From assembly GCF_021654135.1 (NCBI RefSeq), contig NZ_JAKGSD010000048.1, forward strand, positions 1 to 64,000: a DNA stretch of 64,000 bases. Reading direction: 5' to 3'. The notes under the pieces were generated by a model. The model had not been told where the DNA came from, did no database searches, and saw only the letters and a program-made list of their open reading frames with translations. Origin of the DNA: Amycolatopsis tucumanensis. GTDB lineage: Bacteria > Actinomycetota > Actinomycetes > Mycobacteriales > Pseudonocardiaceae. Numbering within the stretch: the stretch's first letter is position 1; each line of letters starts with the position of its first letter. Shown here in pieces: positions 1 to 7,330 of this stretch. The position numbers and the translations under genes are program-made.

Positions 1-53
1 AACCACAAAGCTGCACCGCAACATCACTGGTCAACCCATTGAAACAGGCCCTA
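1..53. mobile_element. Foreign DNA edge truncating the LacI gene, possible insertion sequence terminus
   Basis: The first ~50 bases are about 52% G+C, against roughly 70% in the rest of the window. They replace the expected 3' end of the LacI-family gene. Read on the minus strand, homology stops after the LacI core motif ending RRQLG, at a CTAG tetranucleotide (51-54). New sequence beginning GGCCTGTTTCAATGGG then runs to the window edge. A sharp junction at a palindromic tetranucleotide is what an IS5-like element end would look like, but only one end is visible and no transposase can be seen. A deletion or other rearrangement is equally possible. Confidence 0.35.
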
Positions 54-990
54 GCTGCCTGCGTGGCTGCCGCACCGAAGTCAGCGGCACGGCCGCCGCC
101 GCGGCGAAGTCGATGTCGTCGTACCCCACGATGGCCAGGTCGTCCGGCACCCGCAGCCGCAGGCTGACGCACGTCTGCAGCAACCCCAGAGCCAGCAAAT
201 CATTGGCGCAGAACGCAGCCGTCGGCCGCAAGGAAGACGGCAACCCGGCCAAGCGCTGCCCGGCGGTCCGGCCCTCCGCGACCGTCAACGCGGACGTGCT
301 CAGGTCGACCAGGTCCTCCGGCCCCAGCCCGGCCTCCTTCATCGCCCGCAGCGCGCCCTCGCGCCGGTCGCGCACCTGGCCGAGCGAATCGGGGCCGCCG
401 ATGAACGCCACCCGCCGGTGCCCCAGCTCCAGCAGGTGCTGCACCGCGAGCCGCCCGCCCAGCACGTCGTCCACGGCGACCGAGCAGTGGTCGCCCGACT
501 GCCCGGTCCGGTCCACGATCACCAGCGGGATCCCGTGCGCCGCCGTCTCCGCGAGCACCGGCGCGTCCGGGTCGACTGGCGTGATCAGGATGCCCTGCAC
601 CCGCTGCTGCTCCAGCCGGCTCAGGTAGTCGCGCTCGCGCTCGGCGCGGTTCGCGCTGTTGCACAGGAACAACGACAGATCGGCTTCGTCGGCCGCGTCC
701 TCGACACCCTCGGCCACGTCGGTGAAGAACGGGTTGCTCCCGTCGAGCATCACGTACGCCAGGATCCGGCTGCGCCCCGCCCGCAGCTGCCGCGCCGTCT
801 CGTTGCGCACGAACTTCAGCTCGGCCATCGCCGCCTCGACCTTCGCCCGCGTGCGGGGGCTGACCCGATCCGGCCGGTTCAGCACGTTCGACACGGTCCC
901 CAGTGACACGCCCGCCGCCGCCGCGACGTCCTTGATCCCCGCCGCCCGGGGCTCCGGAACAGCAGCCCCACCCGTGGTCGTGCGTGCCAC
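31..990 (-). CDS. LacI-family transcriptional regulator of the rhamnose locus, C-terminally truncated
   Basis: This is a LacI/GalR-type repressor of about 319 residues. The GTG start at 990 is chosen because GGGAGGG lies five bases upstream, and because the N-terminal helix-turn-helix (IKDVAAAAGVSLGTVSNVLN) follows within 16 residues. The periplasmic-binding-protein-like sensor domain covers about residues 75-310 and ends in the family motif PLTSVRQPRRQLG. Family members normally continue for about 40 more residues with the last helix and strand; here six unrelated residues and a stop follow. The gene is divergent from the rhamnose operon, and TGAAAC-type palindromes lie in the shared intergenic region, so it probably represses that operon with rhamnose or a derivative as inducer. 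Loss of the C-terminus may impair folding or effector response. Confidence 0.85.
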   Translation of the reverse strand: MARTTTGGAAVPEPRAAGIKDVAAAAGVSLGTVSNVLNRPDRVSPRTRAKVEAAMAELKFVRNETARQLRAGRSRILAYVMLDGSNPFFTDVAEGVEDAADEADLSLFLCNSANRAERERDYLSRLEQQRVQGILITPVDPDAPVLAETAAHGIPLVIVDRTGQSGDHCSVAVDDVLGGRLAVQHLLELGHRRVAFIGGPDSLGQVRDRREGALRAMKEAGLGPEDLVDLSTSALTVAEGRTAGQRLAGLPSSLRPTAAFCANDLLALGLLQTCVSLRLRVPDDLAIVGYDDIDFAAAAAVPLTSVRQPRRQLGPVSMG

Positions 991-1002
991 GTGACCCTCC
1001 CG

Positions 1003-1018
1003 TTGAAACGTGTAACAA
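1003..1018. promoter_or_regulatory. Imperfect palindrome in front of the LacI gene
   Basis: The sequence TTGAAACGTGTAACAA is an imperfect dyad (10 of 16 positions symmetric) just upstream of the LacI GTG start. Its left half matches the TGAAAC half-site at 1126 and 15768. It is a plausible autoregulatory operator. Confidence 0.4.
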
Positions 1019-1079
1019 GCATCGATGTTATCGGATTGCGACCGAGAAAACCCGCCTGAACTGGGCGAAAAACTTGTCG

Positions 1080-1109
1080 TTGACTTCGTGATCCAGCGCA
1101 TAGTAGCGT
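1080..1109 (+). promoter_or_regulatory. Probable sigma-70-type promoter of the rhamnose operon
   Basis: A TTGACT -35-like hexamer (1080-1085) and a TAGCGT -10-like hexamer (1104-1109) are separated by 18 bases. This fits the actinobacterial housekeeping consensus. Transcription would begin near 1116, just upstream of the palindrome at 1126, so a bound LacI protein would block elongation or initiation. Confidence 0.45.
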
Positions 1110-1125
1110 CAGCGCGCCAGGTTTG

Positions 1126-1137
1126 TGAAACCTTTCA
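1126..1137. promoter_or_regulatory. LacI-type operator in front of rhaT
   Basis: TGAAACCTTTCA is a perfect 5-bp inverted repeat (TGAAA/TTTCA) with a 2-bp centre. It sits 15 bases before the rhaT start, between the predicted promoter and the ribosome binding site. It has the size and base pattern of LacI-family operators. A close variant, TGAAACGATTCA, precedes the GH78 gene. Confidence 0.55.
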
Positions 1138-1151
1138 TTTCGGAGGTCGCG

Positions 1152-2669
1152 ATGGTGCGGCAGGACCCGGGCAGCGTGCCCTTGCTGGAGGTCCGCGGCG
1201 TCACGAAGTCGTTCGGCGCGGTGGCCGCCGTGCAGGGGGTGTCGTTCCCCCTCCACTCCGGCGAGGCCCACGCGCTGGTGGGTGAGAACGGCGCGGGCAA
1301 GTCGACCATCGTCAAGATGCTCGCCGGGGTCCACCGCCCGGACACCGGAACGCTGCTGGTCGACGGGCAGCCCGTCGAGTTCTCCTCCCCGGCCGACGCC
1401 AAGGCCGCCGGGATCGCGGTGATCTACCAGGAACCCACGCTGTTCCCCGACCTCACGGTCGAGGAGAACATCGTGATGGGCCGCCACCCGCGCAAGCGGC
1501 TGGGCATGATCGACCGCGGCGCGATCCGGGCCGAGGCGGAGAAGCTGTTCGCCCGCCTGGGCGTGCGGATCGACCCGGGCCGCCCGGCTCGCGGCCTGTC
1601 GATCGCCGACCAGCAGATCGTGGAGATCGCCAAGGCGCTGTCCGCCGACGCGCGTGTGCTGATCATGGACGAGCCGACCGCGGCGCTGTCGCTGGTCGAG
1701 GTCGAGCGCCTGTTCTCGGTCGCGCGCAACCTGCGTGACGAGGGTGCGGCGATCATGTTCATCTCGCACCGCTTCGAGGAGATCACCGAGTTGTGCCAGC
1801 GCGTGACGATCATGCGCGACGGCAAGCACGTCTCCACCGACCCGATGGACGACCTGACCGTCGACGAGATGGTCCGCCGCATGGTCGGCCGCGAGCTGGA
1901 CGCGTTGTTCCCCAAGCAGGACGTCACCCCGGGCGAGGTCGTGCTCGAGGTCGAGGGCCTGTCCCGCGAGGGCGTCTTCCGGGACGTCTCGTTCGAGGTC
2001 CGGGCGGGCGAGATCGTCGCGTTCGCCGGGCTGGTCGGCAGTGGACGGTCCGAAGTGGTCCAGGCGGTGTTCGGAGTGGACGAGCGCGACGCGGGAACCG
2101 TGAAGCTGCGCGGGAAGAAGCTCAAGCCGGGCTCGCCGCGCGCCGCGATGGCCGCGGGCATGGCCCTGGTGCCGGAGGACCGGCGCCAGCAGGGCCTGGT
2201 CATGGACCTCTCCATCGAGCGGAACGTGACCCTGCCGCGCTCGGGCGCGCTGGCGAAGCTGGGTTTCCTGTTCGGCGGCGGCGAGCGCAAGGAAGCCCTG
2301 CGCTGGACCGAGCGCCTGCAGACCAAGTACGGCCGGCTCAGCGACGCCGTCGGCACGCTGTCCGGCGGCAACCAGCAGAAGGTCGTGCTGGCCAAGTGGC
2401 TGTCGATGGCGCCGAGCGTGCTGATCGTCGACGAGCCGACGCGGGGCATCGACGTCGGCACGAAGGCCGAGGTGCACCGGTTGATGTCGTCGCTGGCCGC
2501 GGAGGGCGTCGCCGTGATCATGGTGTCCTCCGAGCTGCCCGAGGTGCTCGGCATGGCCGACCGCGTGCTGGTGATGCGCGAGGGACGGATCGTCGCGGAG
2601 ATCTCCCGCGAGGACGCGAGTGAGGACTCGGTGATGTTCGCAGCGATGGGTCAGGGAGCGGCGGCGTGA
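1152..2669 (+). CDS. rhaT: Rhamnose ABC importer, double ATPase subunit
   Basis: Cytoplasmic ATPase of a CUT2-type sugar importer, about 505 residues. Two fused ABC cassettes are visible. The first has Walker A GENGAGKST (residues 44-52) and Walker B LIMDEPT. The second has the signature LSGGNQQK (about 402) and LIVDEPTRG, with a degenerate Walker A, as is usual for RbsA/MglA/RhaT proteins. The ATG at 1152 is preferred over the GTG at 1125 because GGAGG lies 5 bases upstream and the longer form would translate the operator. It overlaps the next gene by 4 bases. Rhamnose is assigned from the surrounding mutarotase, isomerase, kinase and aldolase genes. Confidence 0.9.
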   Translation: MVRQDPGSVPLLEVRGVTKSFGAVAAVQGVSFPLHSGEAHALVGENGAGKSTIVKMLAGVHRPDTGTLLVDGQPVEFSSPADAKAAGIAVIYQEPTLFPDLTVEENIVMGRHPRKRLGMIDRGAIRAEAEKLFARLGVRIDPGRPARGLSIADQQIVEIAKALSADARVLIMDEPTAALSLVEVERLFSVARNLRDEGAAIMFISHRFEEITELCQRVTIMRDGKHVSTDPMDDLTVDEMVRRMVGRELDALFPKQDVTPGEVVLEVEGLSREGVFRDVSFEVRAGEIVAFAGLVGSGRSEVVQAVFGVDERDAGTVKLRGKKLKPGSPRAAMAAGMALVPEDRRQQGLVMDLSIERNVTLPRSGALAKLGFLFGGGERKEALRWTERLQTKYGRLSDAVGTLSGGNQQKVVLAKWLSMAPSVLIVDEPTRGIDVGTKAEVHRLMSSLAAEGVAVIMVSSELPEVLGMADRVLVMREGRIVAEISREDASEDSVMFAAMGQGAAA

Positions 2670-3706
2670 ACGCGACGAAGGTGGTGGCTCCCACGACGAC
2701 GAGCCGGTCGGCGCCCCGGAAGTTCTCCGTCGGCGGCCTGTTCAAGGCGCGTGAGGCGGGCATCGTCCTCGCGTTGATCGCGCTGGTCGCGTTCACGGCG
2801 ACGCAGAACTCGCGGTTCCTGTCCGCGCAGAGCATCCGCGACATCCTGCTCGGCACCGCGATCCTGGCCGTCCTCGCGGTCGGCCAGGCGACGGTGATGA
2901 TCACCCGCAACATCGACCTGTCGGTCGGCTCGGTGCTCGGCCTGTCCGCGTTCGCGGTGGGCTCGCTGCTGCAGGCCAACCAGGGCATGCCGGTGATCGT
3001 CGCGCTGGTCGTCGGCGTCGCGGTCGGCGCCGCGTGCGGTGTCGTCAACGGGTTCCTGGTCCGGTTCGGCCAGGTGCCCGCGCTGGTGGTCACCCTCGGC
3101 ACGCTCTACGCCTTCCGCGGCGCGGCCTACTTCTGGGCGGGCGGCGAGCAGATCAACGCCGACGAGCTGCCCGGGCACTTCCTCAAGTTCGGCAACTCCT
3201 CGATCCTGGGCATCCCGTGGCTGGTGCTGATCGCGGTGATCGTGCTGGTCGTCGCCGGGGTCGTGCTGCGCAACTACCGCGCCGGCCGCGAGCTGTACGC
3301 GATGGGGTCGAGCCCGCAGGCCGCCGAGCTGGCCGGCATCAAGGTCGGCCGCAACACCATCGCCGCGTTCCTGGTCAGCGGCGCGCTGGCCGGGGTCGCC
3401 GGTGTCCTGTTCGCCGCGCGGTTCGGCACGATCGACGCGGCCGCGGGCAACGGTTACGAGCTGAACGTGGTCGCCGCCGCGGTGGTCGGCGGGGTCGCGG
3501 TGTTCGGCGGCAGCGGCACCGTGTGGGGCGCGGGCCTGGGCGCCCTGCTGCTCACGGTCATCGGCAGCTCCCTGGCGGTCCTCGACATCAACCAGTTCTG
3601 GCAGCAGGCCATCGTCGGCGCGCTGATCCTGCTCGCGATCGGGGCCGACCGCCTGGTCGCGGTGCGGGTGGCCAAGTCACTGAAGAAGAGGGATTCCCAT
3701 GTCTGA
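2666..3706 (+). CDS. rhaP: Rhamnose ABC importer permease 1
   Basis: Integral membrane permease of 346 residues in the BPD_transp_2 (RbsC/AraH) family. It has a charged cytoplasmic N-terminus of about 35 residues followed by about eight to ten hydrophobic segments. The conserved loop region around ITRNIDLSVGSVLG contacts the ATPase in this family. The GTG start overlaps the rhaT stop (GTGA), so translation is probably coupled. It pairs with the next permease to form a heterodimeric channel for sugar delivered by RhaS. Confidence 0.88.
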   Translation: MNATKVVAPTTTSRSAPRKFSVGGLFKAREAGIVLALIALVAFTATQNSRFLSAQSIRDILLGTAILAVLAVGQATVMITRNIDLSVGSVLGLSAFAVGSLLQANQGMPVIVALVVGVAVGAACGVVNGFLVRFGQVPALVVTLGTLYAFRGAAYFWAGGEQINADELPGHFLKFGNSSILGIPWLVLIAVIVLVVAGVVLRNYRAGRELYAMGSSPQAAELAGIKVGRNTIAAFLVSGALAGVAGVLFAARFGTIDAAAGNGYELNVVAAAVVGGVAVFGGSGTVWGAGLGALLLTVIGSSLAVLDINQFWQQAIVGALILLAIGADRLVAVRVAKSLKKRDSHV

Positions 3707-4685
3707 CAAGCGGCCGGCCTGGCTGTCCCGCCTGGCGAGCTGGGACGCCGCCGTCATCGTGATCACGGTGCTGGTGCTGCTCATCGCCTCCGGCGTGGTG
3801 GAGAACTTCGGCAGCAGCCGCAACTTCACGTTCCTGCTGCTGGACCTGCTGCCCATCGCGCTGATCGCGCTGCCGATGACGTTCGTGATCGTGACCGGCG
3901 AGATCGACCTGTCCGTGGCGAGCACGCTCGGCCTCACCTCGGCAGTGATGGGCGACCTGTGGAACCGCGGCCTGCCCATCGAGACGATCATCCCGTTGTG
4001 CCTGGTGCTCGGTGCGGTGCTGGGCGCGCTCAACGGGTTCTTCGTGACCGTGCTGAAACTGCCGTCACTGGCGGTCACCATCGGCACGCTCGCGCTCTAC
4101 CGCGGCCTGGCGTTCGTGGTGCTCGGCGACGGCGCGGTGGCCGACTTCCCGCGTGCCTACACCTCGTGGGTGACCGGCACGATCGGCGACGGCCCGATCC
4201 CGAACGTGCTGATCCCGCTCGTCGTGCTCGCCGTGGTGTTCGGCCTGGTGCTGCACGCGACGCCGGTCGGCCGCTCGGTGTACGCCGCCGGCGCCAGCGA
4301 GCAGGCCGCGCGCTTCGCCGGCATCCGCGTGGCGCGGCTGAAGTTCTGGCTCTACGTCGTCAGCGGTCTCGTCGCCGGCCTGGCCGGCGTGCTGTGGACG
4401 CTGCGGTACTCCAGCGCCCGCGCCGACAACGGCCTCGGCATGGAACTCGCCGTCGTGGCGGCGGTCCTGCTCGGCGGTGTCTCCATCTTCGGCGGCAAGG
4501 GCACCCTGCCGGGTGTGCTCGCCGGGGTGGTCCTGCTGGCCACGCTGCAGAACGCGCTGCGGCTGCAGGACGTGTCGAACGAGGCGCTCAACATCGTCAC
4601 CGGGGTGCTGCTGATCATCTCGGTGCTCCTGCCCAACATCGTGATCAGGTTCCGGGCTGCCGTGCGGCGCCGGGCGACCACATAG
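3699..4685 (+). CDS. rhaQ: Rhamnose ABC importer permease 2
   Basis: Second permease of the CUT2 importer, 328 residues. It is homologous to the preceding gene: both share the family signature around VTGEIDLSVASTLGLTS and the C-terminal LLGGVSIFGGKGT motif. Its start overlaps the end of rhaP by 8 bases. Two different permeases next to one double ATPase and one binding protein is the layout seen in rhizobial rhaSTPQ operons. The stop is followed within 16 bases by the binding-protein gene. Confidence 0.88.
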   Translation: MSDKRPAWLSRLASWDAAVIVITVLVLLIASGVVENFGSSRNFTFLLLDLLPIALIALPMTFVIVTGEIDLSVASTLGLTSAVMGDLWNRGLPIETIIPLCLVLGAVLGALNGFFVTVLKLPSLAVTIGTLALYRGLAFVVLGDGAVADFPRAYTSWVTGTIGDGPIPNVLIPLVVLAVVFGLVLHATPVGRSVYAAGASEQAARFAGIRVARLKFWLYVVSGLVAGLAGVLWTLRYSSARADNGLGMELAVVAAVLLGGVSIFGGKGTLPGVLAGVVLLATLQNALRLQDVSNEALNIVTGVLLIISVLLPNIVIRFRAAVRRRATT

Positions 4686-4700
4686 AAAGGCGAAACGCCC

Positions 4701-5768
4701 ATGAAGAGACGACTCCTCGCCGGTGCGGTGTCGGCAGCGCTCGTGCTGACGGTGTCCGCGTGCGGTGGCACCACGAAGAACGACAGCAGCTCGTCCGGCG
4801 GCGGTGGCGCCCAGTCGACCGCGCAGGCCGACCCGAACGCCGCCACCAAGGAAGGCGTCAAGATGGCCTTCCTGCCCAAGCAGCTCAACAACCCGTACTC
4901 GGACATCGAGGTGGGCGGCGGCAAGACCGCGCTGGACGAGCTCAAGGGCGAGTACAAGCTGGTCGGCCCGAACGACGCCAGTGCCTCCTCGCAGGTCAGC
5001 TACATCAACACGCTGATCCAGCAGCAGCAGGACGTCATCGGCATCGCGGCGAACGACCCGAACGCGGTGTGCCCGTCGCTGAACCAGGCACGCAGCTCCG
5101 GCATCAAGGTGGTGGCGTTCGACTCCGACGCGGCCAAGGACTGCCGCGACGTGTTCATCAACCAGGCCACCACCGAGGGCATCGGCGAGCAGCTGGCGAA
5201 GATGGCCAGCGAGCTGGCGGGCGGTTCGGGTGAGATCGCGATCCTGTCGGCGACCCCGAACGCCACCAACCAGAACGCCTGGATCGAGGTGTTCAAGCAG
5301 CAGCTCACCAAGCCCGAGTACGCGAACCTGAAGCTGGTGAAGGTCGCCTACGGCAACGACGACGACCAGAAGTCGTTCCAGGAGGCCCAGGGCCTGCTGC
5401 AGTCCTACCCGAACCTGAAGGCCATCGTCGCGCCGACCACCGTCGGCATCGCCGCGGCCGCCCGCTACATCAGCTCCTCCAGCTACAAGGGCAAGGTCGC
5501 GGTGACCGGACTCGGCACGCCGAACCAGATGCGCGAGTACGTCAAGGACGGCACCGTCACCAAGTTCGCGCTGTGGAACCCGGCCGACATCGGCTACCTG
5601 GCCGCCTACGCGGGTGTCGCACTGGCCTCCGGCCAGATCACCGGCGTCGAGGGCCAGAAGTTCAAGGCGGGCAAGCTCGGCGAGTACACGATCGGCAAGG
5701 ACGGCGAGATCGTCCTCGGCCCGCCGACGGTGTTCGACGCGAGCAACATCGACCAGTACAACTTCTGA
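4701..5768 (+). CDS. rhaS: Rhamnose-binding lipoprotein of the ABC importer
   Basis: Extracellular solute-binding lipoprotein of 355 residues. The N-terminus has two lysine/arginine-rich residues, a hydrophobic stretch and a lipobox ending LTVSAC, so it should be lipidated on Cys-21 and anchored outside the membrane. A low-complexity Ser/Gly linker follows. The periplasmic-binding type I fold runs from about residue 50 to the end and matches the RhaS-type binding proteins. AAAGGCGAAACGCCC precedes the ATG. A strong hairpin follows the stop and may raise its expression relative to the downstream enzymes. Confidence 0.9.
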   Translation: MKRRLLAGAVSAALVLTVSACGGTTKNDSSSSGGGGAQSTAQADPNAATKEGVKMAFLPKQLNNPYSDIEVGGGKTALDELKGEYKLVGPNDASASSQVSYINTLIQQQQDVIGIAANDPNAVCPSLNQARSSGIKVVAFDSDAAKDCRDVFINQATTEGIGEQLAKMASELAGGSGEIAILSATPNATNQNAWIEVFKQQLTKPEYANLKLVKVAYGNDDDQKSFQEAQGLLQSYPNLKAIVAPTTVGIAAAARYISSSSYKGKVAVTGLGTPNQMREYVKDGTVTKFALWNPADIGYLAAYAGVALASGQITGVEGQKFKAGKLGEYTIGKDGEIVLGPPTVFDASNIDQYNF

Positions 5769-5774
5769 CAGTCT

Positions 5775-5806
5775 CCCGGCCGGGCCGCACCGGCGGCCCG
5801 GCCGGG
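5775..5806 (+). terminator. Strong intercistronic hairpin after rhaS
   Basis: A perfect 14-bp GC stem (5775-5788 with 5793-5806) closes a 4-base loop just after the rhaS stop and 20 bases before rhaM. No T-tract follows. In binding-protein operons such a structure usually acts as a partial terminator or a 3' stabiliser that keeps binding-protein mRNA in excess. Confidence 0.6.
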
Positions 5807-5825
5807 GCTCCACCGAGGACGGATC

Positions 5826-6152
5826 GTGGCCCGATACTGCTTCTGCCTGCTGGTGAAGCCTGACCGGATGGCCGAGTACGCCGGGCGGCACCGTGCTGTG
5901 TGGCCGGAGATGCGGCAGGCGCTGACCGACACCGGATGGCGCAACTACTCGCTGTTCCTCCGGGACGACGGCCTGCTGATCGGCTACGTCGAGGCCGACG
6001 ACCTCGACGCCGCGCAGGCGGCCATGGCCCGCACCGAGGTCAACGCCCGCTGGCAGGCCGAGATGGCCGAATTCTTCACGGGCCTGGACGGGCGCGGCCC
6101 CGACGAGGGGTTCCAGTTGCTCACCGAGGTCTTCCACCTGGAAGGAAAGTGA
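5826..6152 (+). CDS. rhaM: L-rhamnose mutarotase
   Basis: Small cytoplasmic epimerase of 108 residues that interconverts the alpha and beta anomers of L-rhamnose after uptake. The full length matches the RhaM/RhaU family. The conserved histidine region GRHRAVWPEM and the paired aromatic strand NYSLFLRDDGLLIGYVE, which line the active site of the dimeric ferredoxin-like fold, are visible. The GTG start at 5826 follows GAGGACGGATC. The stop overlaps the isomerase start. Confidence 0.92.
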   Translation: MARYCFCLLVKPDRMAEYAGRHRAVWPEMRQALTDTGWRNYSLFLRDDGLLIGYVEADDLDAAQAAMARTEVNARWQAEMAEFFTGLDGRGPDEGFQLLTEVFHLEGK

Positions 6153-7324
6153 TCCTGTTGTCCGACCTGACCGCCGTGAAAGCAGCCCTGCGCGCTCAGC
6201 GGATCGAGACGCCTTCGTGGGCCTACGCCAACTCCGGCACCCGCTTCAAGGTGTTCCCGCAGCCCGGGGTGCCCCGCACGCCGGAGGAGAAGATCGCCGA
6301 CGCGGCGAAGGTGCACGAGCTGACCGGCATCGCGCCGAGCGTGGCGCTGCACATCCCGTGGGACCGGGTCGACGACTACGGCGCCCTCACCAAGTACGCG
6401 CACGACCTGGGCATCGAGATCGGCGCCATCAACACCAACGTCTTCCAGGACGAGGACTACAAGCTGGGCTCGGTCACCAACCCCGACCCGCGGATCCGCC
6501 GCAAGGCCACCGATCAGCTGCTCGAGGCGATCGACATCATGGACGCCACGGGCAGCAAGGACCTGAAGTTCTGGTTCTCCGACGGCATCAACTACCCGGG
6601 CCAGGACGACCTGCGCACCCGGCAGGACCGGCTGGCCGCCGCGCTGCGCGAGGCCTACGACCGGCTCGGCGACGACCAGCGGATCCTGCTGGAGTACAAG
6701 CTGTTCGAGCCCGCCTTCTACGCCACCGATGTGCCGGACTGGGGCACCTCGTACGCGCACTGCGTCGAACTGGGTCCGAAGGCGACGGTGTGCATCGACA
6801 CCGGCCACCACGCGCCGGGCACGAACATCGAGTTCATCGTCGCGTTCCTGCTGCGCCAGGGCAAGCTCGGCGCGTTCGACTTCAACTCGCGCTTCTACGC
6901 CGACGACGACCTGATGGCCGGTGCCGCCGACCCGTTCCAGCTGTTCCGCATCATGTGGGAGATCGTGCGCGCCGACGCGCTGGACCCGTCCTACGGCATC
7001 AACTTCATGCTCGACCAGTGCCACAACATCGAGGCGAAGATCCCGGCGATCATCCGCTCGGTGCTCAACGTGCAGGAGGCCACCGCGAAGGCCCTGCTGG
7101 TCGACAAGGAGGCGCTGTTCGCCGCGCAGCAGAACGGAGACGTGCTCGGCGCCAACGCCGTGCTGATGGACGCCTACAACACCGACGTGCGGCCGCTGCT
7201 GGCCGAGCTGCGCGAGGAGGCCGGGCTGGACCCGGACCCGATCGCCGCCTACCACCGCAGCGGTTACCAGGAAAAGATCGTCGCCGAACGAGCCGACGGC
7301 CGGCAGGCCGGTTGGGGAGCCTGA
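6149..7324 (+). CDS. rhaI: L-rhamnose isomerase
   Basis: Converts L-rhamnose to L-rhamnulose. This is the xylose-isomerase-fold, Rhizobium/Pseudomonas-type enzyme rather than the E. coli RhaA type. About 391 residues. Metal-ligand regions typical of the family are visible: EYKLFEP, IDTGHHAPGTN and FDFNSRFYADDD. Two starts are possible: the GTG at 6149, overlapping rhaM as GTGA, or the TTG at 6158. The purine-rich GGAAGGAAAG at 6140-6149 is close to the first and a little far from the second. It lies between mutarotase and aldolase genes, as expected for the pathway order. Confidence 0.9.
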   Translation: MILLSDLTAVKAALRAQRIETPSWAYANSGTRFKVFPQPGVPRTPEEKIADAAKVHELTGIAPSVALHIPWDRVDDYGALTKYAHDLGIEIGAINTNVFQDEDYKLGSVTNPDPRIRRKATDQLLEAIDIMDATGSKDLKFWFSDGINYPGQDDLRTRQDRLAAALREAYDRLGDDQRILLEYKLFEPAFYATDVPDWGTSYAHCVELGPKATVCIDTGHHAPGTNIEFIVAFLLRQGKLGAFDFNSRFYADDDLMAGAADPFQLFRIMWEIVRADALDPSYGINFMLDQCHNIEAKIPAIIRSVLNVQEATAKALLVDKEALFAAQQNGDVLGANAVLMDAYNTDVRPLLAELREEAGLDPDPIAAYHRSGYQEKIVAERADGRQAGWGA

Positions 7325-7330
7325 ACCACC

